Positions 47,576 through 56,305 of a DNA stretch of 64,000 nt are shown piece after piece. The notes beneath the pieces are model-generated. The model saw nothing but the letters and a program-made list of their open reading frames with translations. It did not search any database and was not told the DNA's origin. The translations under genes and the position numbers were made by a program. Location: contig NZ_FPAT01000008.1 in NCBI RefSeq assembly GCF_900116555.1, positions 124,001 through 188,000 on the forward strand, read 5' to 3'. The DNA comes from Actinopolyspora lacussalsi subsp. righensis (lineage in GTDB: Bacteria > Actinomycetota > Actinomycetes > Mycobacteriales > Pseudonocardiaceae). How positions within the stretch are numbered: position 1 is the stretch's first letter; each line of letters begins with the position of its first letter.

Positions 47576-48364
47576 TCACCACCGCAGCACATAGGGCTGC
47601 CCCCGCTGCTTGAAGTGCCCCACGTTGACGCACTCGGTGGGGCCGACACGCGTGCGCGTGGCCAGTGGCTGGTGCACGTGACCGAACAGCGACCAGCGGG
47701 GACGGTCGTGTCGGATCCGCCGCAACGCACCGGAGGAGCCGTGCTCCGGTCTGCGCGCCACCACGTCGTAAACCAGTTCGGGGATCCGTGGCGGCACGTG
47801 GGTGCAGAGCACGTCGACCGGACCCATCCGGTCCAGCACCTCGTCGAACTCCGCCTCGGTACGCAGGTTCGGCACCCACGGCAGATCGCGCCGCAGCGTA
47901 CCGCCCGGTGGCAGCAAGGCACCGCCCGCGAATCCGAACCGCAACCCGCCGATCTCGACGCTCTCGCCGTCGAACGCCCGGACGCCGTCCCCGGTGAACT
48001 CGGGCCAGAGGGTCGGATCGTCCACGTTTCCCGCCGTGGCGTAGGTCGGAGCCGTCATCGCGGCGAACAGCTCGGCGTACTGCTCGCGGACCGCCTGGCG
48101 CACCACGGTGGCCGGTTCGGAAAGGCTCTCCCACAACGAGCGCAGATAAGCACCGATCTCCGGTCCCCGGTTGTTCCGACGCAACCACGCGAAGTGCCCG
48201 ACCTTCTCCCGCCCGAACACGGCACCGAGTATGCCCTTGTCATGGTCGAGATAGTCCACGAAGTCGATCAGATCACCGAGTACGATCAGCGCGTCGGCAC
48301 CCTCTCCGGCCCGTTTGAGGTCCTCGACGTTCCCGTGCACATCCGAGACCACGTGCACCCGCAA
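47576..48364 (-). CDS. calcineurin-like metallophosphoesterase
   Basis: A 262-residue phosphoesterase with the full set of metal ligands: HVVSDVHGNVEDLKRA, IVLGDLIDFVDYLDHDKG, TAGNVDDPTLWPEF, VLCTHVPPRIPELVYD and SLFGHVHQPLATR. TTG at 48364 has GGAGA 4 bases upstream; GTG at 48358 is possible. Substrate unknown; relatives include cyclic-nucleotide and Ap4A-type hydrolases. It is upstream of and parallel to the SRPBCC gene but that gene has its own promoter. Confidence 0.9.
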   Translation of the reverse strand: MRVHVVSDVHGNVEDLKRAGEGADALIVLGDLIDFVDYLDHDKGILGAVFGREKVGHFAWLRRNNRGPEIGAYLRSLWESLSEPATVVRQAVREQYAELFAAMTAPTYATAGNVDDPTLWPEFTGDGVRAFDGESVEIGGLRFGFAGGALLPPGGTLRRDLPWVPNLRTEAEFDEVLDRMGPVDVLCTHVPPRIPELVYDVVARRPEHGSSGALRRIRHDRPRWSLFGHVHQPLATRTRVGPTECVNVGHFKQRGQPYVLRW

Positions 48365-48600
48365 GTTGTCTCCGTTCGCCGCTGAGTCCGCTACCCGACC
48401 AACCTAACCGCCCGAGGTGTGCTCGAACGAACCAACCCGGGAGGAACCGGACGCGCGCGGCGTGACGCTTGCGGCAACAATGCGGGATACGACACATTCC
48501 GGCCTCCCGACACAATGTCGAGGGCACGGGGGGCTACCGCCCAGTAGCGCTCGGGGTTAGGTTGTCCATCACAATTTGGCGTGCTTTCGGAGGATGTAAC

Positions 48601-50415
48601 GTGCGAGAGTTCAGCGCCCCCGCCACTGTCACGGTGGCCGCCGAGGAGAACCTCACCGACATGGTGTGGGCCAACGCCGAGCGATTCGGCGACGCGGTCG
48701 GCTTCCGTCGCAGGGTGGACGGCACCTGGGTGGATGTGACCACGGCCGAGTTCGCCGCGCAGGTGCTCGCGGTGTCCAAGGGGCTCATCGTGGCGGGTCT
48801 GCGACAGGGCGACCGAGTGGGCTTGATGTCACGAACGCGGTACGAATGGACCCTGTTCGACTTCGCGATCTGGTCGGCCGGTTGTGTGACCGTGCCCATC
48901 TACGAGACCTCCTCGGCGGACCAGATCGAGTGGATCCTGGGCGATTCCGAGGCTCGCGCCCTGATCGTGGAGACGCCCGAGCACCGCGCCGAGGTGAACA
49001 CGATCATCGGCAACGTCACGGGCGTGGAACACGTCTGGCAGATCGACGGGCCGGTCGAGGAGGACCGCTCCACGGCGGTGGCGGAGCTCACCTCCTCCGG
49101 CGCGGAGATCGAGGACGAACGAGTCCACGAACGCAGGCGCTCGGTCGGCGCCGAGGACACCGCCACCCTGATCTACACCTCGGGCACGACCGGCAGGCCG
49201 AAGGGCTGCGTGCTGACGCACCGCAACATGCTCGCCGAGGTCCGTGGGGATCTCGACGCGTTCCCGCAGCTGATGCGGCCCGGGAACTCGATGTTGATGT
49301 TCCTGCCGATGGCGCACGTGCTCGCCAGGGCGATCACCATATCCAGCGTCTACGCCCGGCTGACCCTGGGGCACACCAGCGACGTGAAGGATCTGGTCAA
49401 CGACCTGGGCTCGTTCCGGCCTACCTTCGTGCTGGCGGTGCCGCGGGTCTTCGAGAAGGTCTACAACACTGCCAAGCAGAAGGCGCACAGCGAGGGCAAG
49501 GGCAAGATCTTCGATGCCGCCGAGGCCACCGCGGTGGCCTACAGTCGCGCCAAGGCCGAATCCAGCGGCGGCCCGGGACTGGTGCTGCGGGCCAAGCACT
49601 TCGTGTTCGACAAGCTGGTCTACAGCAAGCTGCGTGCCTCGCTGGGAGGCCGCTGCGTCGCCGCGGTCTCGGGGGGTGCCCCGCTCGGCGAGCGGCTGAC
49701 CCACTTCTACTTCGGTGTGGGAGTCCCGATCCTGGAGGGCTACGGCCTGACCGAGACCACCGCGGCGGCCGCGGTCAACGTGGAGGAGGACTACCGGATC
49801 GGCACGGTCGGCAAGCCCATCGCCGGAACCACGATCCGCATCGCCGAGGACGGTGAGGTGCTGGTCAAGGGCGACGTGGTCTTCCGGCGCTACTGGAACA
49901 ACGAGGCGGCCACCGAGAACTCCCTCGAGGACGGCTGGTTCCACACCGGGGATCTCGGCTCACTGGACGAGGACGGCTTCCTGCGCATCACCGGCCGCAA
50001 GAAGGAGATCATCGTCACCGCGGGTGGCAAGAACGTGGCACCGGCCGTGCTGGAGGACCACATCCGCGCCCACCCGCTGATCAGTCAGTGCATGGTGGTG
50101 GGTGACCAGAAACCGTTCATCGGTGTGCTGGTGACGCTGGATCCGGAGTTCCTGCCCTCCTGGCTGGCCGAGCGGGGGCGTCCCACGGACACCCCGGCGA
50201 GCGACCTCGCCGAGGACCCCGAGATGCGTGCCGAGGTACAGCGGGCTGTCGACGAGGCCAACCAGGCGGTTTCCAAGGCGGAGCGGATCAAGCAGTTCCG
50301 GATCCTGCCGAGGGACTTCGCCGAGGACCGGGGAGAGATGACCCCGAGCCTGAAGGTCAAGCGCAACAAGGTCGCCGAGAACTACGCCTCGGAGATAGCC
50401 GCCATCTACTCCTGA
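48601..50415 (+). CDS. long-chain fatty-acid CoA ligase / AMP-dependent synthetase
   Basis: An acyl-CoA synthetase of 604 residues that activates long-chain fatty acids through an acyl-AMP. The P-loop is TLIYTSGTTGRPKGCVLTHR, A5 VPILEGYGLTETTAAAAVNV, A7 WFHTGDLGSLDEDGFLRITG and the catalytic Lys region LKVKRNKVAENY at the C-terminus. GTG at 48601 follows GGAGGA by 6 bases. It corresponds in position to FadD15 (Rv2187). Convergent with the NlpC/P60 gene; a strong hairpin separates them. Confidence 0.94.
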   Translation: MREFSAPATVTVAAEENLTDMVWANAERFGDAVGFRRRVDGTWVDVTTAEFAAQVLAVSKGLIVAGLRQGDRVGLMSRTRYEWTLFDFAIWSAGCVTVPIYETSSADQIEWILGDSEARALIVETPEHRAEVNTIIGNVTGVEHVWQIDGPVEEDRSTAVAELTSSGAEIEDERVHERRRSVGAEDTATLIYTSGTTGRPKGCVLTHRNMLAEVRGDLDAFPQLMRPGNSMLMFLPMAHVLARAITISSVYARLTLGHTSDVKDLVNDLGSFRPTFVLAVPRVFEKVYNTAKQKAHSEGKGKIFDAAEATAVAYSRAKAESSGGPGLVLRAKHFVFDKLVYSKLRASLGGRCVAAVSGGAPLGERLTHFYFGVGVPILEGYGLTETTAAAAVNVEEDYRIGTVGKPIAGTTIRIAEDGEVLVKGDVVFRRYWNNEAATENSLEDGWFHTGDLGSLDEDGFLRITGRKKEIIVTAGGKNVAPAVLEDHIRAHPLISQCMVVGDQKPFIGVLVTLDPEFLPSWLAERGRPTDTPASDLAEDPEMRAEVQRAVDEANQAVSKAERIKQFRILPRDFAEDRGEMTPSLKVKRNKVAENYASEIAAIYS

Positions 50416-50434
50416 TTGATTCCCGATCGGATCG

Positions 50435-50471
50435 GCGGGGCGGGGCACTTCGATGACGTGCCCCGCCCCGC
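50435..50471. terminator. bidirectional terminator
   Basis: A perfect 14-bp stem (GCGGGGCGGGGCAC at 50435-50448, GTGCCCCGCCCCGC at 50458-50471) with a 9-base loop lies between the convergent acyl-CoA ligase and endopeptidase genes. Confidence 0.9.
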
Positions 50472-50516
50472 TTCGTCCGTCACCGAAGGGGCGGCTTCCG
50501 GGTGAGTGTGCCCGGA

Positions 50517-51569
50517 TCAGCCCACCACGCGACGCATCCGGTTGATCGGGGCGATGTCGCCGTAGGGAACCACCTTGACCACCTGGCCGCTGGTGGGCGC
50601 GTGCACGGCCTTTCCGTTGCCCACGTACATGGAGACGTGGCTGACCGGGCTGTAGTAGAAGATGAGATCGCCCGGCTGCAGCTGTGATGCGGAGATCGGC
50701 TGCCCCACCTGTGCCTGGGCGCTGCTGGAACGCGGCAGATCCACCCCTGCCTGAGCGTAGGCCCAGTACATCAGGCCCGAGCAGTCGAACTGGCTGGGAC
50801 CATCGGCCCCGTACACATAGGGCGAGCCCTGCTTGCCCAGCGCCGCCTGTACGGCGCCGGAAGCCGAGCCGGCACCACCCGCGTACTCGTAGTTCGTCTC
50901 CCCACCGCCGGTGTAGGACTGCTCCTCCTCGGCGGTCAGCTCCGCGAGCTGCTCCTCGACCTCGGCGATCCGATCCTCCATCGCCGCCTTCTTCTCGGCG
51001 ATCTCGTCCTGGAGTTTCTTCGCGTCGGCCTCTGCCTTGGCCGCTTGTTCCTTGGCCTGCTGGGCACTCTTCTTGGCGGACTCGGCCTGCTGGGTGGCCT
51101 CGGAGAGTTCCGAGACCGCGTTCTGCTTGTCGCGGGCCAGTTCATCCAGGATGGACGCCCGGTCGAGGAAGGCGTCCGGCGACTCGCTCGACAGCAGCGC
51201 CGAGATCTGGTTCATCCTGGAGCCCTGGTAGACGGACTTGGTCAGTTCGTCCACCTTGCCGCGGAACCGCTCTTCCTTGGTGTGGGCCTGCTGGAGAGTC
51301 TTTTCCGCTTCGGCGGCCCTTTTCTTCGCCTTCTCCAGATCGGCGAGGCGAGCCTCGTGGTCGTCCTTGGCCCGCTTGTACTTCTCGGTGAGCTTCTCCG
51401 CCTTGCGGGAAAGCTCCTGCAACTGCTCGACCGCGTCGGACCTGTTGTCGGGAAGATCGGGGTCCGCCATGGCGGGTGCGGAGCTCACGGTGACGGCGGT
51501 GGCAACCGCCGTGGCCGTCAGTGCTCCCCGCATAGAGCGTTTGAGTGCGTGCGAGGCCACGTCGCGCAT
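50517..51569 (-). CDS. secreted NlpC/P60 peptidoglycan endopeptidase (RipA/Rv2190c-like)
   Basis: A 350-residue exported cell-wall hydrolase. The signal peptide (GALTATAVATAVTVSSAPAM, cleavage after AMA) is followed by a long coiled coil (about residues 45-215, two helices with Ala/Lys/Glu heptads) that normally holds the enzyme inactive. The NlpC/P60 domain then shows catalytic Cys in SQFDCSGLMYWAYAQ, His in SPVSHVSMYVGNGK and a third polar residue in VHAPTSG. It cuts the D-Glu to diaminopimelate bond of stem peptides. ATG at 51569 has AAGGAG very close (2 bases); ATG at 51533 is possible. Confidence 0.93.
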   Translation of the reverse strand: MRDVASHALKRSMRGALTATAVATAVTVSSAPAMADPDLPDNRSDAVEQLQELSRKAEKLTEKYKRAKDDHEARLADLEKAKKRAAEAEKTLQQAHTKEERFRGKVDELTKSVYQGSRMNQISALLSSESPDAFLDRASILDELARDKQNAVSELSEATQQAESAKKSAQQAKEQAAKAEADAKKLQDEIAEKKAAMEDRIAEVEEQLAELTAEEEQSYTGGGETNYEYAGGAGSASGAVQAALGKQGSPYVYGADGPSQFDCSGLMYWAYAQAGVDLPRSSSAQAQVGQPISASQLQPGDLIFYYSPVSHVSMYVGNGKAVHAPTSGQVVKVVPYGDIAPINRMRRVVG

Positions 51570-51911
51570 TGCTCCTTCGTCCACTCGGTCGCCCTCCGGG
51601 AGAACGCTTCCACGGCGAACGCTGGAATCCATCGGCGACGGCGGGCACGCGAGAACGACGTGCCGGCGCACCACCACGGTGCGGACCGTTCGAGCCGACG
51701 GCGCGTCCGGGAGGGTTCCCGGGCCGGCTCCCCCGACGAGCCGATCAGGCGACAACTCCGCGGAGCCGCCCGGTTTGGGCAACTGATCGCCGCGAAGTCT
51801 CGGTTAGGTTACGAGAGGTCGCCCGCACAGTCCAGAGCGGGGGGCGTAATGCGACAGAATGTGATCGATTCATCTGACCGAGTGAGATTTTGCGCCGCTG
51901 AACTTCCGGGC

Positions 51912-51932
51912 GGCGTCAATTTCTCGCGAAAT
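51912..51932. repeat. palindromic ATTTCTCGCGAAAT element, copy 3
   Basis: GGCGTCAATTTC, TCGC and GAAAT repeat the 21-base core found twice after eda, in the same orientation. Here the distal arm is not conserved (CGCCGCGCC follows). It lies in the intergenic region at the left edge of the MFS/TetR island. Confidence 0.8.
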
Positions 51933-52012
51933 CGCCGCGCCACCGATGCCAGCGGCACCGACTCACGTAGCGGCCCCTTTCCCGACGTCGGTGGTTGCCG
52001 TGAAGTCGGTAT

Positions 52013-53584
52013 TCACGTGTCAGCGGTCTCGCCGCCTTCGGTGGTGTTGGTGCTGCCCGTGGGAGGGATATGGCGCAGGAGGGTGGCTGCGATGACCGCG
52101 AGGGCGATCAGCAGGACCGCGCTGAGCCCGCTTGCGGTGTTCAGACCGGCGGTGAAGGCTTCGCGAGCGGAGACGAGCAGGGTAGCGGCTTGGTCCTGGG
52201 GTAATTGCTCGGCGACGGTGAGGGCACCGTTGAGGGTGTCCCGGCTGGCCTCAGCCGCCTGGGGCGGGATATCGGCGGGCGCGGAGTCCCACATCTGGAT
52301 GCGGTAGATCGCTGTGGCGAGGGTGCCCATAATCGCCACACCTAGGCCGACGCCGAGTTCGCCGCTGGTTTCCGACATCGCCGCGGCCGATCCGGCTTTG
52401 TCCGGTGGGGCCGAGCCCACGACCATGTCGGTGGTCAGTACCCCCATCGGGCTGAGTCCCAGCAGTGCGACGACGCCGGCCGCGATGAGCCACCCGAGTC
52501 CGTTGGTCCCGGTGACCTGAGTGATCAGGAGGAAACCGAGCACCGATACCAGTGCTCCACCGGCGATGGTGAAGGCCGGGCGCAGGCGGCGTGCGACAAA
52601 CGGGGTCAGCAGGGAACCGGTGATCGCGGCCAGGGCCAGTGGGATCATCCACAGCCCCGCTCGGAGCGGGGCGAGTCCGGCGACCAGCTGCAAATACTGC
52701 GGGTAGAGGTAGTTGACGCCGTTGATGGCCAGAATGCCGAGCAACAGCAGGGCCAGGGCAGCGCAAAAAGCGCGGCTGCCGAACAGTCGCACGTCGACGA
52801 GTGGGTCGGCCAGCCTGCGCTGCCTGCGTATGAACACTACCCCGGCAAGGAGTCCGACCACCATCGTCGCGCTCGACGACCAGGACGGGCCGTGGGTGGG
52901 GATTTCCTTGAGGCCGTAGACGATCGGCAGCAGCGTTGCCAGGGACAGCGCAACGCTGGTCAGGTCCAGCCTGCCCGGGTTCGGGGTGCGGTGTTCGGGT
53001 AGTACCGCCGGGGCCAGCACCACCAGCAGCAGCATGACCGGCACCGCCAGGAGGAACACCGAGCCCCATCCGAAGACCGTCAGCAGGGCGCCACCGATGA
53101 TCGGGCCCAGTGCTGTTCCGGCCGAGAAGGTCGTCATCCAGATCGCGATGGCGACCCCACGTTGTCGGGGATCGGGGAACATGGTGCTGATCAGAGCCAG
53201 TGTGGACGGCATCAGGGTGGCCCCTGCGACACCGAGTACGGCACGGGCGATGATCAGCATCAGCGGGGTGCTCGCGAAAGCCGCCGCCAGGGAGGCTGCG
53301 GCGAACGCGACCGCTCCGATCATCAATAGCCTGCGTCGGCCGACCCGATCGCCGAGGGTGCCCATCGTGATCAGGAAACCGGCGATCATGAACCCGTAGA
53401 CATCCATGATCCACAGCAGTTGTGTGCCGCTGGGATCCAGATCTGCACTCAGGTGCGGGGCAGCCAGAAACAGCACGCTGACGTCCAGCGCCAGCACGAG
53501 CAGCGGCAGGGTGAGCACGGCCAGCCCGACCCACTCCCGTGGTGTCGCCCGCAGTGCGGGATCAGGTGCAACGGACGAGGACAC
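52013..53584 (-). CDS. 14-helix MFS multidrug efflux transporter (DHA2/QacA-SmvA type)
   Basis: A 523-residue membrane protein with about 14 helices. Helix 1 has LVLALDVSVLFLAAPHLSAD with the acidic residue used in drug recognition, loop 2-3 has GTLGDRVGRRRLLMIG (motif A) and helix 5 has ARAVLGVAGATLMPSTLALI (motif C like). GTG at 53584 follows GAGGAGG by 4 bases; earlier in-frame starts run into the promoter. It is divergent from a TetR gene 97 bases away, the usual regulator-pump pair. It interrupts the conserved gene order, so it is probably acquired. Confidence 0.92.
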   Translation of the reverse strand: MSSSVAPDPALRATPREWVGLAVLTLPLLVLALDVSVLFLAAPHLSADLDPSGTQLLWIMDVYGFMIAGFLITMGTLGDRVGRRRLLMIGAVAFAAASLAAAFASTPLMLIIARAVLGVAGATLMPSTLALISTMFPDPRQRGVAIAIWMTTFSAGTALGPIIGGALLTVFGWGSVFLLAVPVMLLLVVLAPAVLPEHRTPNPGRLDLTSVALSLATLLPIVYGLKEIPTHGPSWSSSATMVVGLLAGVVFIRRQRRLADPLVDVRLFGSRAFCAALALLLLGILAINGVNYLYPQYLQLVAGLAPLRAGLWMIPLALAAITGSLLTPFVARRLRPAFTIAGGALVSVLGFLLITQVTGTNGLGWLIAAGVVALLGLSPMGVLTTDMVVGSAPPDKAGSAAAMSETSGELGVGLGVAIMGTLATAIYRIQMWDSAPADIPPQAAEASRDTLNGALTVAEQLPQDQAATLLVSAREAFTAGLNTASGLSAVLLIALAVIAATLLRHIPPTGSTNTTEGGETADT

Positions 53585-53641
53585 GCGGCCTCCTCGAGTC
53601 ACCGGCAGGCAGCAACTTGCACTTCCAGGCGATGATATTAC

Positions 53642-53673
53642 ATTACGACTCGTACCGTAATTTATATAGTAGA
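53642..53673. promoter_or_regulatory. TetR operator candidate and tetR promoter
   Basis: In the short, AT-rich divergent region the inverted repeat ATTACG-N8-CGTAAT (53642-53661) overlaps the start region of both genes. A TATAGT -10 element lies at about 53667-53672, 9-10 bases before the tetR start region. Such a site would let the TetR protein repress both itself and the pump. Confidence 0.6.
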
Positions 53674-53681
53674 CTGGTGCA

Positions 53682-54344
53682 ATGACCTCCCAGTCGGATT
53701 CCGCGCCCTCGCACAGTGGCCGCCCCCGCGATCCGCAGATCGGCATGGCCGTGCTCGAGGCCACGCTGGCTGTGCTCGACGAGTCCGGCTACGGACAGCT
53801 CGCCATCGAAGAGGTCGCGCGCCGCGCGGGTACGACCAAGCCTGCGATCTACCGTCGCTGGTCGAATCGACCCCGGCTGGCCCTGGCCGCTCTGGCCACT
53901 CGACTCGGCGGCGTAGAGACCCCCGACAGCGGCTGTACCATTTGCGACCTCACCGAAGGTCTCAACGTCTTCGTCGCGGCGTTTCGCCGGATCCACCCGG
54001 ACGTACTCGGCCCCCTACTGGCCGACTGCACGGCGGACTCGCGCCTGCACGACGAGTTCATGACCACGCTGTTCGATCCCCCCCGGGCCGCCGTGGCCCG
54101 GATGCTCGACCACGCCGTGGCCCGGGGCGATCTGCGAGCTGACCTCGACCGCGGCCTGATCCTGGACATGCTCGGCTCCCTGGTGCACTACCGCGCCCTG
54201 TTCGGCCACGCCCCGACCACCGAATCCGAGGTCGACCACGCCGTGGAGGCCCTCCTGCGCGGCATCGCCACCGACTATCCCGCCCTCGTCGAACACAGCC
54301 GACAACTCACCGGCGATCCACAGACCCACAACACCCACGCGTGA
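53682..54344 (+). CDS. TetR-family transcriptional regulator
   Basis: A 220-residue regulator. The N-terminal helix-turn-helix is GQLAIEEVARRAGTTKPAIY followed by RRWSNRPRLALAAL; the rest is a helical ligand-binding domain of the TetR_C type (ADLDRGLILDMLGSLVHYRA). ATG at 53682 has no good ribosome site. Divergent from the efflux gene, it is expected to repress it until a drug binds. It is followed by a transposase remnant. Confidence 0.92.
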   Translation: MTSQSDSAPSHSGRPRDPQIGMAVLEATLAVLDESGYGQLAIEEVARRAGTTKPAIYRRWSNRPRLALAALATRLGGVETPDSGCTICDLTEGLNVFVAAFRRIHPDVLGPLLADCTADSRLHDEFMTTLFDPPRAAVARMLDHAVARGDLRADLDRGLILDMLGSLVHYRALFGHAPTTESEVDHAVEALLRGIATDYPALVEHSRQLTGDPQTHNTHA

Positions 54345-54404
54345 ACCCGCGCCTGTCATACAGTGCAGGAAGTCGGATCTGGCGTATTCTGGCTCTTCCT
54401 CTTG

Positions 54405-54654
54405 TCAGGCCACGAGTTCCCCGGTGGTGAAGTCGACTTCTGTCAGTACGGGTTTGAACGCGCGCGGCTCGTGGTGAAGTTCCTCGGTGGTGTAGGCGCC
54501 GAAGCGGCTGATGTGGGCCAGCAGGTAGGGCTCGATCCGAGCGAGCTCGTTGGCTGTGATGGTCCACTCGCCGTTACCAGCTCGCGGACAATGTCGGCGA
54601 TGTCGACTGCGTTGTGGAAGATGACCAAGTTGGCTAGCCGTAGCTAACCGGCCC
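54405..54654 (-). pseudogene. C-terminal remnant of a Tn3-family transposase
   Basis: On the minus strand, LRLANLVIFHNAVDIADIVR and, after a one-base frame change, TITANELARIEPYLLAHISR then FGAYTTEELHHEPRAFKPVL and TEVDFTTGELVA match the C-terminus of Tn3-family TnpA as found in actinomycete transposons. A stop codon precedes the first part. Only about 80 of about 1,000 residues remain, with the frameshift near 54590. No terminal inverted repeat could be recognised. It lies at the right edge of the MFS/TetR insertion. Confidence 0.75.
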
Positions 54655-54684
54655 TCGACCAAAAGGAATCACCATCGTGCGAGG

Positions 54685-56079
54685 TCAGAGTGGGTTGACG
54701 CGCTCCAGGAGCGTGGCGGACGCCACGGCGTAAGCCCCCCTCCTCCGCACCGAGGTGACCACTTCACGATCGGAGGTGGCCACCACGATCTGCCGCCCGG
54801 CGGGTTCGGCGTCGACCAGATCGCGAATCACGTCGTCGGCCTGGACGTCGGGCTCGCTGAACAGCACCCGCACCCCGCGCGGCCCCGTCCTGGGGACCGA
54901 GACGACGTTGGCACCGTCGAAGACGACGGTCACCTCGGCGCCCGATCTGGCCGCCAGCACGGCCAGCTGGTGCGCCAGCCGGTCACGCTGCTCGGCCAGC
55001 GGGATGTCCGGATAACCGGTCTTGGTGACGTTGTAACCGTCCACGACGAGATGCACCGCGGGCAGCGCCAGCAACCGGTCCAGCGCGGCGGCATCCGGCA
55101 CGTCCGCCGTGACGGCGGTGTGAGCCCGAACCCCACCCACGGTTTCCGCGGGCAGTGGGCCGCCACCGGCTTGTCCGCGTCTGGTGGGCCCCAGTTCACG
55201 CCGCAGACCGGCGATCGATCCCTCCAACGTGTCCAACAACAAGGACAACCTGACCTCGTCCCCTCGTCTGGCCTCACGGGCGGACTGCTGTGCGGTCGCG
55301 GCCTCGTGGTCGGAACGCTCGGCCCTGGCACGCTCGTCGGCCGCCCTGGCCCGGTCCCGGTCCCGTTCCGCGGCGAGGTCGGCCAGTTCACGGTCCTTCT
55401 CCTCGACCACCCGCTCCAGTTCGGCGGTGAGCCGCGCCACCTCGTCCTTCTGCTCCTTCAGCCGAACGCCCTGCTGGCGCAGCCGGTTGCGCAGCCGGTC
55501 GGCATCGGAGCTGTTGTGCTGTTCGGCCGAGCGCGCGAGCCGGTTGGCCTCGTCGAGCTCGCCACGCAGCCGCTCGTTGTCGGTGGTTAGTCTCTCCGCG
55601 CGCGACACCGCGGCCTCGTGCTGCTCGCGCAGCTTCCCGTGTTCCACGCGGTGACCGATGAGCTCGACGTAGTGGGCGGCGGTGACGCTGTTGAGCAGCA
55701 CGGCCGCCGTGGCCGCCCCCAGCGGGTCCGCCTGCTGCTGTTCCAGCGCCGCGGGCTGTTTCCTGCGGCACCAGTCCAGTACCGCCGCGCGGAACACCGA
55801 CGAGTCCCGCATCGCCACCAGCAGATCCGACTGGCCGAGTTTGGCGCGTTTCGCGGCGGCGAACCGCATGACGGGACGCAACCGCATCGGGACGTCACCG
55901 GGGCGCATGCCGCCCAGCGCGGCAGCGGCCAGCTCGGCTATCCGACCCCGCAACGGACCGGGGAGCTCGTCCCAGTCGACGGACTGCTCCTCGTGACTCA
56001 CGGTGAGGTCGTTCGCCGTCTCGGGACCCTCGTTGGCTGCTTGGGGGTCGACGTTGTCGCCCGATGTCGGCGGTATCAC
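54685..56079 (-). CDS. NYN-domain RNA-binding/nuclease protein (YacP-like) with coiled coil
   Basis: A 464-residue protein. The N-terminal helical domain (WDELPGPLRGRIAELAAAAL, ATAAVLLNSVTAAHYVELI) leads into a coiled coil of roughly 130 residues rich in Glu/Arg/Ala. The C-terminal NYN_YacP domain has acidic sites in HLVVDGYNVTKTGYPDIPL, VTVVFDGANVVSVP and VLFSEPDVQADDVIRDLV, then IVVATSDREVV. NYN proteins are PIN-like RNases. GTG at 56079 lies 6 bases after TAGCCT (leaderless). Divergent from the DnaQ/GIY-YIG gene. Confidence 0.9.
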   Translation of the reverse strand: MIPPTSGDNVDPQAANEGPETANDLTVSHEEQSVDWDELPGPLRGRIAELAAAALGGMRPGDVPMRLRPVMRFAAAKRAKLGQSDLLVAMRDSSVFRAAVLDWCRRKQPAALEQQQADPLGAATAAVLLNSVTAAHYVELIGHRVEHGKLREQHEAAVSRAERLTTDNERLRGELDEANRLARSAEQHNSSDADRLRNRLRQQGVRLKEQKDEVARLTAELERVVEEKDRELADLAAERDRDRARAADERARAERSDHEAATAQQSAREARRGDEVRLSLLLDTLEGSIAGLRRELGPTRRGQAGGGPLPAETVGGVRAHTAVTADVPDAAALDRLLALPAVHLVVDGYNVTKTGYPDIPLAEQRDRLAHQLAVLAARSGAEVTVVFDGANVVSVPRTGPRGVRVLFSEPDVQADDVIRDLVDAEPAGRQIVVATSDREVVTSVRRRGAYAVASATLLERVNPL

Positions 56080-56305
56080 TCTTCCAGGCTAAGTGCTGCC
56101 CGTGCGGATGCCCGCATCCGGCGGTTTCCCGTGTCGTGTTCCGCTGCTGCCTAGGTCCCCGGCACGCACTCCGGGGCCCACCCGGCGGGAACGGAACGCT
56201 GCCACAACGTCCGCCACCTCCGGTCCTCGAAACCACACCGCTCCTCAAGCCCCGGGAACGGCCTGCCCACCGGCTCCCGCGCGGGAGGGCATACCGTCGT
56301 AGTCG

